Positions 9,701 through 17,289 of a stretch of DNA of 64,000 nt are shown one piece after another. Position 1 is the stretch's first letter; every line of letters begins with the position of its first letter. The position numbers were made by a program, and so were the translations under genes. The notes beneath the pieces are model-generated. The model searched no databases, was not told where the DNA came from, and was given only the letters and a program-made list of their open reading frames with translations. Source of the DNA: Streptomyces sp. V3I8 (GTDB lineage: Bacteria; Actinomycetota; Actinomycetes; Streptomycetales; Streptomycetaceae); NCBI RefSeq assembly GCF_030817535.1, contig NZ_JAUSZL010000003.1:62001-126000 (forward strand), in the 5' to 3' direction.

Positions 9701-10585
9701 CCGGCCGAGTACTCGATCCGCTACGGTCTCGACTCCGTCAAGGGCGTCGGCGAGTCCGCTGTCGGCGACATCGTCCCCCACCAGCCCTACCAGGCCTGGG
9801 ACGACTTCCTGGAGCGCAAGGGCTCCAAGGCCAACGCCGGGGTCGTCTCCCTGCTGGCCAGGGTCGGCGCCTTCGACTCCCTCGTGCCCAACCGGCGCGG
9901 CCTGGAAGCCACCCTGCTGGCCAAGAAGACCGGCGAGGACGCCCGCTGCACCCTCAAGCAGGACGACGCCCAGCCGGAGACTCTCCTCATACACCCCCGG
10001 CGGGACGACGAGTCCGACGAGGACTTCGCGGCCCGCAAGGAGGCCGCCCGCGTCCGGCAGCGCGTCGCCCCGCCTACCTGCACCTTCGACTGGAAGACCG
10101 AGCCCGCCCCGGTCAACGCCCGCACCGGCAAGAAACTCAAGCCGAAGCCCCCACCGAAGAAGTGCACCAAGGCCTGCCGGATGTACGACCCCCGGCCGCC
10201 GATGGACCTCGACGCCGTCGAGCCCTACACGGACGAGGACATCCGCCAGATCGAGCTGGAGATGCTCGGAGTCTTCCTCTCCAGCACCCCCTTCGAACGG
10301 CTCAACCCGAACGACCGCCAGGCGTGCCTGCACAACGCCACCGTGATCACGGATGGCCCCAACGGCAACTACATCGTCGCCGCGATCGTCGCCTCCGCCC
10401 GGCCCCACCGCTCCATCCCCATGGGGTTCGTGTCCCTGGAGACCGAGGCCGCCACCCTCAGCGCGGCCGTGTTCCAGGACGCCTGGGCCGTCGAGAAGCA
10501 CCGCCTGAACAAGGGCCAGCTCTGCTTCGCCGAGATCCGCAAAACCGACCGGGGCCTCAACCTCGTCGCCTACCAGCCCGTCTAA
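6749..10585 (+). CDS. dnaE: DNA polymerase III alpha subunit (DnaE-type)
   Basis: About 1278 residues. A PHP domain starts near residue 136 (FVHLHTHSEYS, TDHGN). The polymerase core has PGRGSGGGSLVAYL and the catalytic acidic motif PDFDVDF near residue 560, then FNKSHAYAYAYLAYW in the fingers/tau region near 915. A helix-hairpin-helix and a C-terminal OB-like region follow. This is the replicative polymerase. The phage therefore brings its own catalytic subunit; no clamp or clamp loader is seen here, so host factors may be used. The GTG at 6749 with GCGAGGA upstream is preferred; a longer frame starts at GTG 6656 but adds a low-complexity leader. A Lys/Pro/Cys insert near residues 1125-1145 is unusual. 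Confidence 0.93.
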   Translation: MLRLVTSYASERFPGAEHRVGGLRIHLPALVEHEEDGTRWLLNPGYTPLDVTTSVWRRALADGAAGILFPLQDGICAIASHQVDEHAHDLGNGHLRLNHAHTAIFSDADGIPTYHEVLDQTEARDSTPPIRPKQGFVHLHTHSEYSPLDGLSRMAEIVEQVAAHGQRAVGITDHGNCAGHPALQRAADAAGLKPVFGIEANLTDDRHQRSTDLVPDDDPMRDVLDDEGKQVPFARQILNKYWHLCLFAETDEGLRNIWAASTEGFRDGFYGRPRMDWDTLARHSEGVIASTGCLRGPVAVAIKAGDMELARHRLTRLMDIYPGRLYVELQPNDLPEQRLVNETMVALAREFGLPLLATVDSHFPTAEDAHAHQVWIACQTQKDVQDEGDLFKEDLNLYLMGEDEVRDGLAYLGAAVASEAIANTVVLTDRCDARIKGAPVVPSFTGDPDEDVRRLRELCMANWDRLPASAQDQPTGAHRVYRERFEREMDLLVTKGFCGYYLMVADYVGWAKENGILVGPGRGSGGGSLVAYLARITSLDPIRHDLLFERFLTMGRSGLPDFDVDFPASKKGLILGYLRQRWGAEFVVTIGSEGRLKNKAVLDNVLRALKSRLPDNAEADLKQVKELIKEAEAGTAGLGMSWEDLWVQHGDQLQPYADRYPELFAMAEKFVGRLKSYGRHAAGVVISTDAPLSDWMPMRAVDGEEQMVTQWAMDDVEAIGGIKFDILTLGTLDTIQRCIDLVYARYGVRIDLESWDKEFEDPDVWDEIQRALTLGIFQIETPSGTRLCERMRPANIAELSDMITIVRPGPMNSGLTDAYLRRRAGEQAVTYPDERLRRVLEPTYGAMIYQEQVMAVTRIIAGYDESEADTVRKILGKKKVAAIESAGREFLERADMAEAQAAHLWAQMAEFSKYGFNKSHAYAYAYLAYWTAFLKVNYRREFLVAVMTTVDNDRLPEFVREARRVGVGVQPPDINLSRQGFTVDPAEYSIRYGLDSVKGVGESAVGDIVPHQPYQAWDDFLERKGSKANAGVVSLLARVGAFDSLVPNRRGLEATLLAKKTGEDARCTLKQDDAQPETLLIHPRRDDESDEDFAARKEAARVRQRVAPPTCTFDWKTEPAPVNARTGKKLKPKPPPKKCTKACRMYDPRPPMDLDAVEPYTDEDIRQIELEMLGVFLSSTPFERLNPNDRQACLHNATVITDGPNGNYIVAAIVASARPHRSIPMGFVSLETEAATLSAAVFQDAWAVEKHRLNKGQLCFAEIRKTDRGLNLVAYQPV

Positions 10586-10598
10586 GGAGCACCCGCCA

Positions 10599-11024
10599 GT
10601 GAGCACCACCCGAAAAGCCGTCATCAGCTTCCTCGTGGGCTTCGTGACCGTCATCCTCCTCACGGCCGCCGCTTTCGCGTTCCGCTGGTTCAGCGCCGAC
10701 CTGCGCGGCGAGGCCAGCAAGCGCGAGCAGACGATCGCCAACGGCGCCTGGCGCCTGGGCACCTACGAGGAGTTCTTCGACCTCTGCGCCGCCGTCGAGT
10801 CGACCGAGCAGAAGATCAAGAACCTCGAAGCCGAGCTGGCCACCAAGCCCTCCGCAGACCGGGCCGAGCGGATCAACACCAGCCTCGCCGCGCTGAAGAA
10901 CACCCGCGCCGACTCGATCGCCACCTACAACTCCAAGGCCTCCCAGGAACACCGCACCGCGTTCCAGGACGCCGCCCTGCCCTACACCCTCAACAACGCC
11001 CAGGAGACCCAGTGCGCCGCCTGA
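10599..11024 (+). CDS. Small membrane-anchored coiled-coil protein
   Basis: 141 residues: one N-terminal transmembrane helix (residues ~8-29, ISFLVGFVTVILLTAAAFAF) followed by a helical domain with two cysteines. GTG start with AAGGAG at 10584-10589. Its 3' end overlaps the lipoprotein gene by 13 bases, so the pair is probably co-translated and may work together at the host membrane. Function unknown. Confidence 0.75.
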   Translation: MSTTRKAVISFLVGFVTVILLTAAAFAFRWFSADLRGEASKREQTIANGAWRLGTYEEFFDLCAAVESTEQKIKNLEAELATKPSADRAERINTSLAALKNTRADSIATYNSKASQEHRTAFQDAALPYTLNNAQETQCAA

Positions 11025-11599
11025 CCACCACCCTGACCGCCACCCTCATGACGGTCGGCCTCGTCCTCGGCCTCACCGCCTGCATGGAGGAGGACACCAA
11101 GCCGTCCTCCCGCGCCAAGGAGAACTCGGCCCGCAGCAGCAACTACGACCGCCTCGTCGCCAAGCAGCCCGCCGAGACCGTCGACCACAGCCCCACCCGC
11201 GACACGAAGAACTTCTGGATCAAGACCTGGGGCAAGACTCCCGGCAAGCTCTCCTACGTCTACCTGCAGGACGCGGCGGGCGGCTGGGGCTACTTCGTCC
11301 TCAAGGGCCTGCCCGTCACCTACTGCGTGAGCCTCCTCCCGCCGGAGAGCAAGACCCGCGTCGACCTCGGCCAGTACGAGGGCGACTCCTTCATCCAGGG
11401 CCCCTCCATGGACGGCACCTACAGCAGCAACTCCAACTGCAGCTCGTACTACGGCGAGGACGCCAACACGGGCGCCTACGTCGAGTTCAGCGTCGGCGCG
11501 AACCAGTCCTACCTGCTCTACAGCGAGCCGATGGACCTGCCGCAGTTCAAGGGCGCCGTGCCGCTCGGCCAGACCCGCCTCGACAACGTCAAGAAGTAG
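11012..11599 (+). CDS. Predicted lipoprotein
   Basis: The N-terminus is a classic type II signal peptide: basic MRRL, a hydrophobic stretch, then the lipobox LTAC with Cys24 as the lipidation site. The remaining ~170 residues are exported and rich in Tyr, Ser and Asn. Lipoproteins in actinobacterial phages and prophages often mediate superinfection exclusion; here that is inference. It sits with a membrane protein between DNA polymerase and RecA, an odd place for an envelope gene. A strong hairpin follows the stop. Confidence 0.8.
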   Translation: MRRLTTTLTATLMTVGLVLGLTACMEEDTKPSSRAKENSARSSNYDRLVAKQPAETVDHSPTRDTKNFWIKTWGKTPGKLSYVYLQDAAGGWGYFVLKGLPVTYCVSLLPPESKTRVDLGQYEGDSFIQGPSMDGTYSSNSNCSSYYGEDANTGAYVEFSVGANQSYLLYSEPMDLPQFKGAVPLGQTRLDNVKK

Positions 11600-11607
11600 C
11601 CCACCGA

Positions 11608-11632
11608 CGGGGGCCGACACGTTCGGCCCCCG
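11608..11632 (+). terminator. Hairpin terminator after lipoprotein gene
   Basis: Arms CGGGGGCCGA (11608-11617) and TCGGCCCCCG (11623-11632) form a perfect 10-bp stem with a 5-base loop. No U-tract, as is common in Streptomyces. Confidence 0.75.
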
Positions 11633-11650
11633 CCTCCCGAACGGAGCCCC

Positions 11651-12250
11651 ATGGCAGCCAACGTCATCGCCAGCATCGCCCACCCCTACTGGGCCAACCT
11701 CGGCTACGCCGTACGCGAGAAGCGCCTGGACCTGAAGTACTCCCAGGCATACACGGCAGGCGCCCTCGGCCTGTCCGTACGCGACCTGGCCGCCCTGGAG
11801 TCGGGCTTCGTCCCCTCCGACGTCGCCGAGGCCCTCAGCCGGGTCAGCCTGCAGTCCATCGACGAGATCCTGAGCTGGCGGGAGGGTACGGCCCGCAAGT
11901 ACGTCACCGAAGCCGTCCAGGCCGCCATCACCCCCTCCTCCACCCCGGGCCGCATCGGCTTCGACCGCTCCTTCTACAGCACGGCCGCCTGGACCCGCCT
12001 GGGCAAGGCCATCCAGACCGCCCGCGCGGCCCTGAACATGACCCGCCCCGTCCTGGCCTACGCCGTCCGGTCCAGCGGCAAGACCATCCTGCGCCTGGAG
12101 CAGGGGCGCATCTACGGCGACCCGCGCACCGCACCGCCCGGCGACTACAACTCCGAGAAGTACATGCTCAAGCGCCTCTCCCTGCTGGAGATGGCCCTGG
12201 AATGGGAGCACGGCCAGGCCCGCCAGATCCTCGAAGGGGGAACCCGGTGA
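11651..12250 (+). CDS. Tandem Xre-type helix-turn-helix protein
   Basis: 199 residues with two Xre-like HTH units: one near residues 17-55 (LGYAVREKRLDLKYSQ...LAALESG) and one near 115-155 (LGKAIQTARAALNMTR...ILRLEQG). Two HTH units in one chain suggest a monomeric or pseudo-dimeric DNA-binding regulator. It starts a new unit after a terminator and is followed with overlap by a 71-aa gene and then recA. Possible regulator of the recombination block. Confidence 0.7.
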   Translation: MAANVIASIAHPYWANLGYAVREKRLDLKYSQAYTAGALGLSVRDLAALESGFVPSDVAEALSRVSLQSIDEILSWREGTARKYVTEAVQAAITPSSTPGRIGFDRSFYSTAAWTRLGKAIQTARAALNMTRPVLAYAVRSSGKTILRLEQGRIYGDPRTAPPGDYNSEKYMLKRLSLLEMALEWEHGQARQILEGGTR

Positions 12251-12462
12251 CGACCCCCACCCCCGACGACGTCGCTGTGGGCCTGAAGGCCCTTGACGAA
12301 GAACGCCGCAAGCAAGCCGACCTGGACCTGGTCAACGACTACCGCAAGGCCGTCGACTTCCTGCGCGGCCTGCGCACCTGCGGCGTCCCCGAAGGCGACG
12401 TCATCGACGCCGTCACCAACGTCGACAGCCTCTTCTGCATGGCCGTACAGCGCAGCACCTGA
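12247..12462 (+). CDS. Hypothetical small helical protein, 71 aa
   Basis: GTG start overlapping the stop of the tandem-HTH gene (GTGA). Mostly helical and charged (LKALDEERRKQADLDLVNDY). No family recognised. It may act with the upstream regulator because the two genes are coupled. Confidence 0.65.
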   Translation: MTTPTPDDVAVGLKALDEERRKQADLDLVNDYRKAVDFLRGLRTCGVPEGDVIDAVTNVDSLFCMAVQRST

Positions 12463-12528
12463 CACCCGCCCCACCGGCCGACCGCCAACGGCCGCGCACC
12501 ACCCCTCCTACCGCCAGGGAGAAACTGC

Positions 12529-13617
12529 ATGGCCTCCAAGGGCCTCTCCAAGCTCCGCACCGACCTCTCCAAGGTCTACGGCGACCGCGTCACCCGCCGC
12601 GACGCCATGGTCCCGCCGACCTTCATCTCCACCGGCAGCCTCACCCTCGACTACGCCATGGGCGGGGGGTTCGCCCTCAAGCGCACCCACGAGATCCTCG
12701 GCCCCGAGGGCATGGGCAAGACGTCGCTGGCGAACCTCGCCATGGCCAACGCTCAGAAGCAGTTCCCCGACCGCGCCGCCGCCGTCATCGACATGGAGCA
12801 GGCCTACGACTTCGACTGGGCCGCCTCGCTCGGAGTCGACCTCGGCGAGAACCAGTTCTTCCACCTCTACCCCGACCACTCCGAGGACGTCTCCGACCAG
12901 ATCTCCATGCTGCTGCGCAGCGGCGAGGTCTCCCTGGTCGTGGTCGACTCCATCGGCGGCATGGAGTCCCGGGCAGCGTTCGAGAAGAAGGCCGAGGAGT
13001 CGGCCATGGGCAAGAACGCCCAGGTCATCTCCCGCATGGTCAAGCGCGTCGCCGGACTGTGCCGCGAGAACAACGCCGCCGTGGTGTTCATCAACCAGTA
13101 CCGCGCCGACATCGGCGGCCGGATGCCCGGAGGCCAGAAGGCCGCAGGCCCCTCCGCGCTGAAGTACAACACCACCAGCCAGATCAAGATGAGCCGCACC
13201 AGCGAGCCCACCCGCAAGATCGCCATCTCCGACGCCGTCTCCAAGGCCCCCAGCGAGCTGGAGGTCGGCCGCCAGCTGCGCGTCAAGGTCACCCGCAACA
13301 AGCTCACCGCCCAGGGCCGGGTCGCGGACTTCTGGTTCTACAACGTCGCCACCGACAAGCACGGCCCCATCGGCATCGACCAGCTCGACGAGGCCGCCGT
13401 CCTCGGCATGGCCACCGGCGCCATCAAGCGCCTCACCAGCGTGACCTACGAGTTCCCCGGCGGCGCCCAGGTCAAGGGCGGCCGACCCGGCGTCCTGACC
13501 TACCTCGCCGAACACCGCGAACTCGTCGGCACCATCCGCGAGCTGGCCCTGCAGCAGATCTCCAGCGAGATCAAGTCCGAGCACACCGTCTCCTACGACG
13601 ACGAGGAAGCAGCATGA
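12529..13617 (+). CDS. recA: RecA-like recombinase
   Basis: 362 residues, normal RecA length. Walker A GPEGMGKTS (about 58-66), Walker B VVVDSIGG (about 138-145), and a RecA loop region FINQYRADIGGRMPGGQK (about 187-204) that differs from the usual NQ(I/L)R form. A C-terminal acidic tail (YDDEEAA) resembles that of bacterial RecA. It should catalyse strand exchange for recombination-dependent replication or repair, with the nearby nucleases and RuvC-like protein. ATG start after GGGAGAAACTGC. Confidence 0.92.
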   Translation: MASKGLSKLRTDLSKVYGDRVTRRDAMVPPTFISTGSLTLDYAMGGGFALKRTHEILGPEGMGKTSLANLAMANAQKQFPDRAAAVIDMEQAYDFDWAASLGVDLGENQFFHLYPDHSEDVSDQISMLLRSGEVSLVVVDSIGGMESRAAFEKKAEESAMGKNAQVISRMVKRVAGLCRENNAAVVFINQYRADIGGRMPGGQKAAGPSALKYNTTSQIKMSRTSEPTRKIAISDAVSKAPSELEVGRQLRVKVTRNKLTAQGRVADFWFYNVATDKHGPIGIDQLDEAAVLGMATGAIKRLTSVTYEFPGGAQVKGGRPGVLTYLAEHRELVGTIRELALQQISSEIKSEHTVSYDDEEAA

Positions 13618-14039
13618 AGACGATTTTGATCCGCTGCCACAACTGGGCGCACGAGCACGCCCGCCTCCTCTCTCTCCTGCTCCTCGCGCTGAGTCTCCTG
13701 GAGGTGGCGGGCCTGGCCGCTGTCCTCCTGATCGCGTTGCCCGACGCGGGCCCCGCGCGCGAGGACTTTGCTTTCGCCGCACTGGTGGGCATGACCTACG
13801 TGCTCGTCGCAGGAGGTTTCGGCAGCGCCGTCCAGCGTTTGTTCGGGCTCTACCGGCCCCGTTCCATGAAGGTCGACCCGCTCTACCCGCCGAAGCCCGG
13901 CATCTTCGCCCGCGAGCCCGAGGACCCTAAGGCCCTGTGCGAGTGCCACTGCCTCCCTCTCGCGGACGGACAGCCCATCATCTGCTGGCCGCAGCCCCCC
14001 AAGTTCACCTGCGACACCACTACGGAGGTCTCGAAGTGA
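13614..14039 (+). CDS. Membrane protein with Cys/His tail, 141 aa
   Basis: Two transmembrane helices (about residues 18-42 and 53-72), then a cytoplasmic or external tail with CECHCLPL and further cysteines that could bind metal. ATG overlaps the recA stop and its own stop overlaps the next GTG. Function unknown; its membrane location inside a replication operon is unexplained. Confidence 0.7.
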   Translation: MKTILIRCHNWAHEHARLLSLLLLALSLLEVAGLAAVLLIALPDAGPAREDFAFAALVGMTYVLVAGGFGSAVQRLFGLYRPRSMKVDPLYPPKPGIFAREPEDPKALCECHCLPLADGQPIICWPQPPKFTCDTTTEVSK

Positions 14040-14218
14040 CCGGGGCCGAGCACCAGTGCCTCCTGCCGCACCCCGGCCGCCATCTTGACGCGTCCACCTT
14101 CTTCTGCGCCGGATGCGGCGCAGAGTACGAGCTGGTCTACGTCGGCCTGTGGGGCATTCCGCTGCGCTTCAAGCGCCTCTTCCAGGCCCTCGGCCGCAAG
14201 CTCAGGGGACGCCGGTGA
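14036..14218 (+). CDS. Small zinc-ribbon-like protein, 60 aa
   Basis: GTG overlaps the previous stop. FFCAGCGAEYEL plus an upstream HQCLLPH motif gives a possible zinc-binding site; the C-terminus is basic (LGRKLRGRR). No family recognised. Confidence 0.65.
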   Translation: MTGAEHQCLLPHPGRHLDASTFFCAGCGAEYELVYVGLWGIPLRFKRLFQALGRKLRGRR

Positions 14219-14673
14219 GCCTGAACAAGGACATGGGCGACGCGCACGAGGCCCACCTGGCCGAGACCCTGGGCATGCGCCAGACCCGGGGCTCGGGCAA
14301 CCAGTGGCGCGACCCGATCGACGCGCGCCACAACCGCCTCGACACCGCGTACGCCTTCGCGGTCGACGGCAAGTCCACCCTCGCCAAGTCCATCAGCATC
14401 ACCCGCACCATGTGGGAGAAGGCCGTCGAACAGGCCGGGGGCGAGAAGCCCATGCTCGGCCTGCGCTTCTACGACGACGGCGCCCGCAAGGTCCACGCCG
14501 ACCTCGCCGCCTGCGACCTCCTCGACTTCGCCGAGCTGCTCGAAGCCGCCCGAGCCTGGGAGCTGGCGAAGCCCCTCGTGCAGAGGTTCGTCAAGGAACA
14601 CGGCCTTGAGTCCCTGTTGCCTGCCCTGGCAGGCGAGGGCGAGACGGCACTGCTTAGGGAGCTGCTCAAGTGA
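14215..14673 (+). CDS. PD-(D/E)XK-like nuclease, possible Holliday junction resolvase
   Basis: 152 residues. Begins with a Hjc-like arrangement: an acidic start (DMGDAHEAHLAETLG), then RQTRGSGNQWRDP, then a putative D...xGK core YAFAVDGKST. RGSG/QxRDPxD patterns before a D-x(n)-(D/E)xK core occur in archaeal-type and phage resolvases. It lies near recA and upstream of a RuvC-like gene, so the phage may have two junction nucleases. Fold assignment is by motif only. GTG start, GTGA overlap. Confidence 0.5.
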   Translation: MSLNKDMGDAHEAHLAETLGMRQTRGSGNQWRDPIDARHNRLDTAYAFAVDGKSTLAKSISITRTMWEKAVEQAGGEKPMLGLRFYDDGARKVHADLAACDLLDFAELLEAARAWELAKPLVQRFVKEHGLESLLPALAGEGETALLRELLK

Positions 14674-14813
14674 CGACCTCCGACACCACCGCGAAGGACG
14701 CCGAGCGCTGGCGCAAGGCCAAGCTGGTCCTGGAGGCCCTCGTCGAGGAGGACCCGCGCTGCATCCGGGTTCTCGTCGCTCGGGCCCAGCGGATCCTCAA
14801 GGAGGACTCGTGA
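14670..14813 (+). CDS. Small helical protein, 47 aa
   Basis: GTG at 14670 overlaps the stop of the nuclease gene, and the TGA at 14811 overlaps the next GTG. The 47-residue product (MTTSDTTAKDAERWRKAKL...) is a charged helix pair with one Cys. Supported by the continuous overlap chain rather than by homology. Confidence 0.6.
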   Translation: MTTSDTTAKDAERWRKAKLVLEALVEEDPRCIRVLVARAQRILKEDS

Positions 14814-15238
14814 ACCCCGCCTGGAGCTACGTCCTCACCCTGATCGGCATCACCGGCCTGCTGCTCGCCGGGCGAAAGAAGGCCTTCGGCTGGATCATCG
14901 GCTTCCTCGCCCAGGGCCCGTGGGCCACGTACGGCGTCGTCACCGGCCAGCACGGCTTCGTCATCAGTGCCCTCGCCTACGGATACGTCTACGCCCTGAA
15001 CTTCTGGACCTGGCGCCGCGACAAGGCCGAGAAGCCCGAGGAGCTGACCCCCGAACAGCGGCTGTTCAAGCTGGCCGAGGAGATGCTGAAGATCGCCTCC
15101 CCGGACACCTCGCTGGTCGACCGGGCCCGGTACGCCGACGTCCTGATCAAGTTCTCCAAGACGGCCGCCGCCTGGGAAGAGACGAACAACCCGAAGCCGA
15201 CCCGCCGCAAGATGCCAAGGACGAGCCGCCGCCGATGA
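14810..15238 (+). CDS. Membrane protein, 142 aa
   Basis: Two to three N-terminal transmembrane helices (about residues 5-24, 26-45 and 49-66), then a helical cytoplasmic tail ending in a strongly basic stretch (RRKMPRTSRRR). GTG start coupled to the preceding small gene. Possibly a membrane anchor for the replication complex; that is inference from location. Confidence 0.7.
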   Translation: MNPAWSYVLTLIGITGLLLAGRKKAFGWIIGFLAQGPWATYGVVTGQHGFVISALAYGYVYALNFWTWRRDKAEKPEELTPEQRLFKLAEEMLKIASPDTSLVDRARYADVLIKFSKTAAAWEETNNPKPTRRKMPRTSRRR

Positions 15239-16071
15239 CGACCTTCACTCCCAGCTTCCGCCGGGTCGTCTCGCTCAACCGCGACCTGGTCCTGATTCCC
15301 CTGATCGAGAACGCCGTCCAGCAGTGCGCGTTCCCCAAGAAGTTCTCCGTCACCTTCGAGGGCTACACCGCCACCCGCGAGCCGGACGGCTGGTTCCATC
15401 CCTCCACCCACCCGACCATGGACGCCCGCAAGCTGTACTACTACCTCGCCCGGCCGGAGAAGTGGACCGAGGACGAGTTCCCCTACGGCGCCCGCATGTC
15501 CGTCCTCATGGGCTCGGCCACGCACGACATCTTCCAGCACGTCATGACCGAGATGGGCCTGCTCCTGCAGCCCAAGGGCACCTGCGTGGCCTGCGGCAAG
15601 ACCCACGGCCGCCGCAAGGGCCAGTGCAACGAATGGGGCGTCCGCGATGACAACCTCGGCCGCCGGGGCCACATCGATGGCCTCTTCGAGGACCTGCCCA
15701 AGTGGGGCGAGGGAATCTTCGACCTCAAGACCTGCGCCCCGCCGGTCATCCGGGGCATCCAGAGCCACGACCTCGACGCCTTCAAGATCAAGTGGCCCAA
15801 GTACTACGCCCAGGCCCAGGAGTACATGGCGCTGACCGGCAAGGTCCGCACCCTGATCCTCTTCCTCGCCATGAGCGAGGGCTGGGACATGAGGGAGTTC
15901 ACAATCCCTCGCGACGATTCCTTTATCGCGAGCATGGAGGCGAAGTACCGTGTCGTGCGCCAGCATGTAGAGATGGGCACCCCGCCACCCGTCGCGTGCT
16001 GCTCCACCCGCGCCTCCGCCCGCAAGTGTCCCGCCAGCGCTTGCCCCGTCAAGATCGGTTTCGCCGCGTGA
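15235..16071 (+). CDS. PD-(D/E)XK exonuclease, Cas4/RecB-like
   Basis: 278 residues. The active-site set GHIDG (about 146), FDLKT (about 162) and QAQEYM (about 193) matches the RecB/Cas4 plan: metal-binding Asp, D/E-x-K, then Q-x3-Y. Cysteines at about 117-131 (CVACGKTHGRRKGQC) and 256-271 (CCSTRASARKCPASAC) could hold a Fe-S cluster as in Cas4. Likely processes DNA ends for RecA-dependent recombination. The ATG overlaps the previous stop. Confidence 0.75.
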   Translation: MTTFTPSFRRVVSLNRDLVLIPLIENAVQQCAFPKKFSVTFEGYTATREPDGWFHPSTHPTMDARKLYYYLARPEKWTEDEFPYGARMSVLMGSATHDIFQHVMTEMGLLLQPKGTCVACGKTHGRRKGQCNEWGVRDDNLGRRGHIDGLFEDLPKWGEGIFDLKTCAPPVIRGIQSHDLDAFKIKWPKYYAQAQEYMALTGKVRTLILFLAMSEGWDMREFTIPRDDSFIASMEAKYRVVRQHVEMGTPPPVACCSTRASARKCPASACPVKIGFAA

Positions 16072-16562
16072 CTGCCATCACCCCTGCATCAACCCCCTTC
16101 AGCGCCTCCGGCAACGCCCTCGGTTTCGTCCGCTACGAGGACGACGCGGCAGAGTGGCGCCCCAACAACCCCTTCTCCGCCACCCTGCGCATCCACGACG
16201 TCAAGCGCAGCGTCTCCTCCTGCCGCGTCATCTGGCGCGACGAGACGACCGGCACCCTCTACCCGATGCTCCTGCCCGAGCTGGAAGACCTGCTCACCGC
16301 AGGCACGATCAGCCTCGGCGTCGCCAAGGGCTGGTGGATCATCCGCCAGCGAGGCCGCAACTACGGCATCTGCCGCGCCTACGAGGCCGAGATCGTCGCC
16401 ATGCCGACGCCCGAAGAGCGCGACGGCGAAATGACCTGCTCCATGCCCCGCCCCCACATGCCGCACGACCTCACCCACGATTCCCGCACGTACCACTGCG
16501 ACGGAGTCCGCGTCTCCTTCACCCGCCGCCCCGCACCCGCTCAAGGAGAACCGACTCCGTGA
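16068..16562 (+). CDS. Hypothetical protein, paralogue of the next gene
   Basis: 164 residues. Shares a domain with the downstream protein: both have a W..N.PF..TL start, a SCRVIWR/ARLSWR strand, and a conserved WWIIRQRGRNYGICRA / WWIAQRRGSNYGIRQA end. The common unit is ~110 residues. The C-terminal part here has scattered His and Cys. GTG start overlaps the nuclease stop. Function unknown. Confidence 0.7.
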   Translation: MTAITPASTPFSASGNALGFVRYEDDAAEWRPNNPFSATLRIHDVKRSVSSCRVIWRDETTGTLYPMLLPELEDLLTAGTISLGVAKGWWIIRQRGRNYGICRAYEAEIVAMPTPEERDGEMTCSMPRPHMPHDLTHDSRTYHCDGVRVSFTRRPAPAQGEPTP

Positions 16563-17248
16563 CCCGCACCCGCCTCGCCAAGGCCCCGTATGACCAGCAC
16601 GGCAGCCTGATCAACTACGTCGGCAGCGACCCCGAGGACGTCCACGAGTGGCGGGAGAACAAGCCCTTCCCCACGATGCTCATCCTCACCGGCACGACAC
16701 GCGGCATGTCGGCCGCGCGTCTCTCATGGCGCTCCGACAGGGGCCGCACCTTCGAGATGTTTCTGACTGACGCCGCAGCCCTCATGCAGGGCAGCGCCCC
16801 CATCTACGCGGGATCCGTCGACACCTGGTGGATCGCCCAGAGGCGCGGCAGCAACTACGGCATCCGCCAGGCCACCCAGGACGACCTGAAGTTCGCCGGA
16901 CACACCGGCGGCCCGAAGGCCGACTGCAAGGCCTGCGACGGCGTCGCCTACGGCTACGAGTCCTGGTGCCCCCTCCCGCCTACCCCCGACAAGCCGCACC
17001 AGTTCCGGCCCGGCTCCTACTCGATCGCACGGTGCCTGTGTGGCGAGCGGCTGCGCCACGCCGCGCACCCGGGCCACCTCGACGAGGACGAGCCCGAGCA
17101 GGCCCCCGTTGCCCCCGCACCGCAGCCGATCGAACTCACCCCGGGCGTTGTCCACGTCAACGGCGAGCCCGTCGCCGTCGCGAAGCCCGCCTGCTCCTGC
17201 AGCAGGACCGACCGCACCGCCTGCAGTTCCGCCACCTGCCAGGGCTGA
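16559..17248 (+). CDS. Hypothetical protein, paralogue of the previous gene, with Zn motifs
   Basis: 229 residues. The N-terminal ~105 residues are homologous to the preceding protein by shared motifs. The C-terminal half adds cysteine pairs (CKACDG, CLCGERL) and ends with a Cys-rich segment (CSCSRTDRTACSSATC). A tandem duplication followed by divergence is the simplest explanation. Function unknown. Confidence 0.7.
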   Translation: MTRTRLAKAPYDQHGSLINYVGSDPEDVHEWRENKPFPTMLILTGTTRGMSAARLSWRSDRGRTFEMFLTDAAALMQGSAPIYAGSVDTWWIAQRRGSNYGIRQATQDDLKFAGHTGGPKADCKACDGVAYGYESWCPLPPTPDKPHQFRPGSYSIARCLCGERLRHAAHPGHLDEDEPEQAPVAPAPQPIELTPGVVHVNGEPVAVAKPACSCSRTDRTACSSATCQG

Positions 17249-17289
17249 CCGCCAACAGCCGTCCTCCTCCGACCGCCAACGGAGCCTTC

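Noticed and set aside
6728..10762. Minus-strand open frame of 1344 codons across the polymerase gene
   Set aside because: It is the high-GC shadow of dnaE: Gly/Val/Leu/Ala-rich, no motifs, no ribosome-binding site, and the plus strand encodes clear PHP and polymerase motifs.
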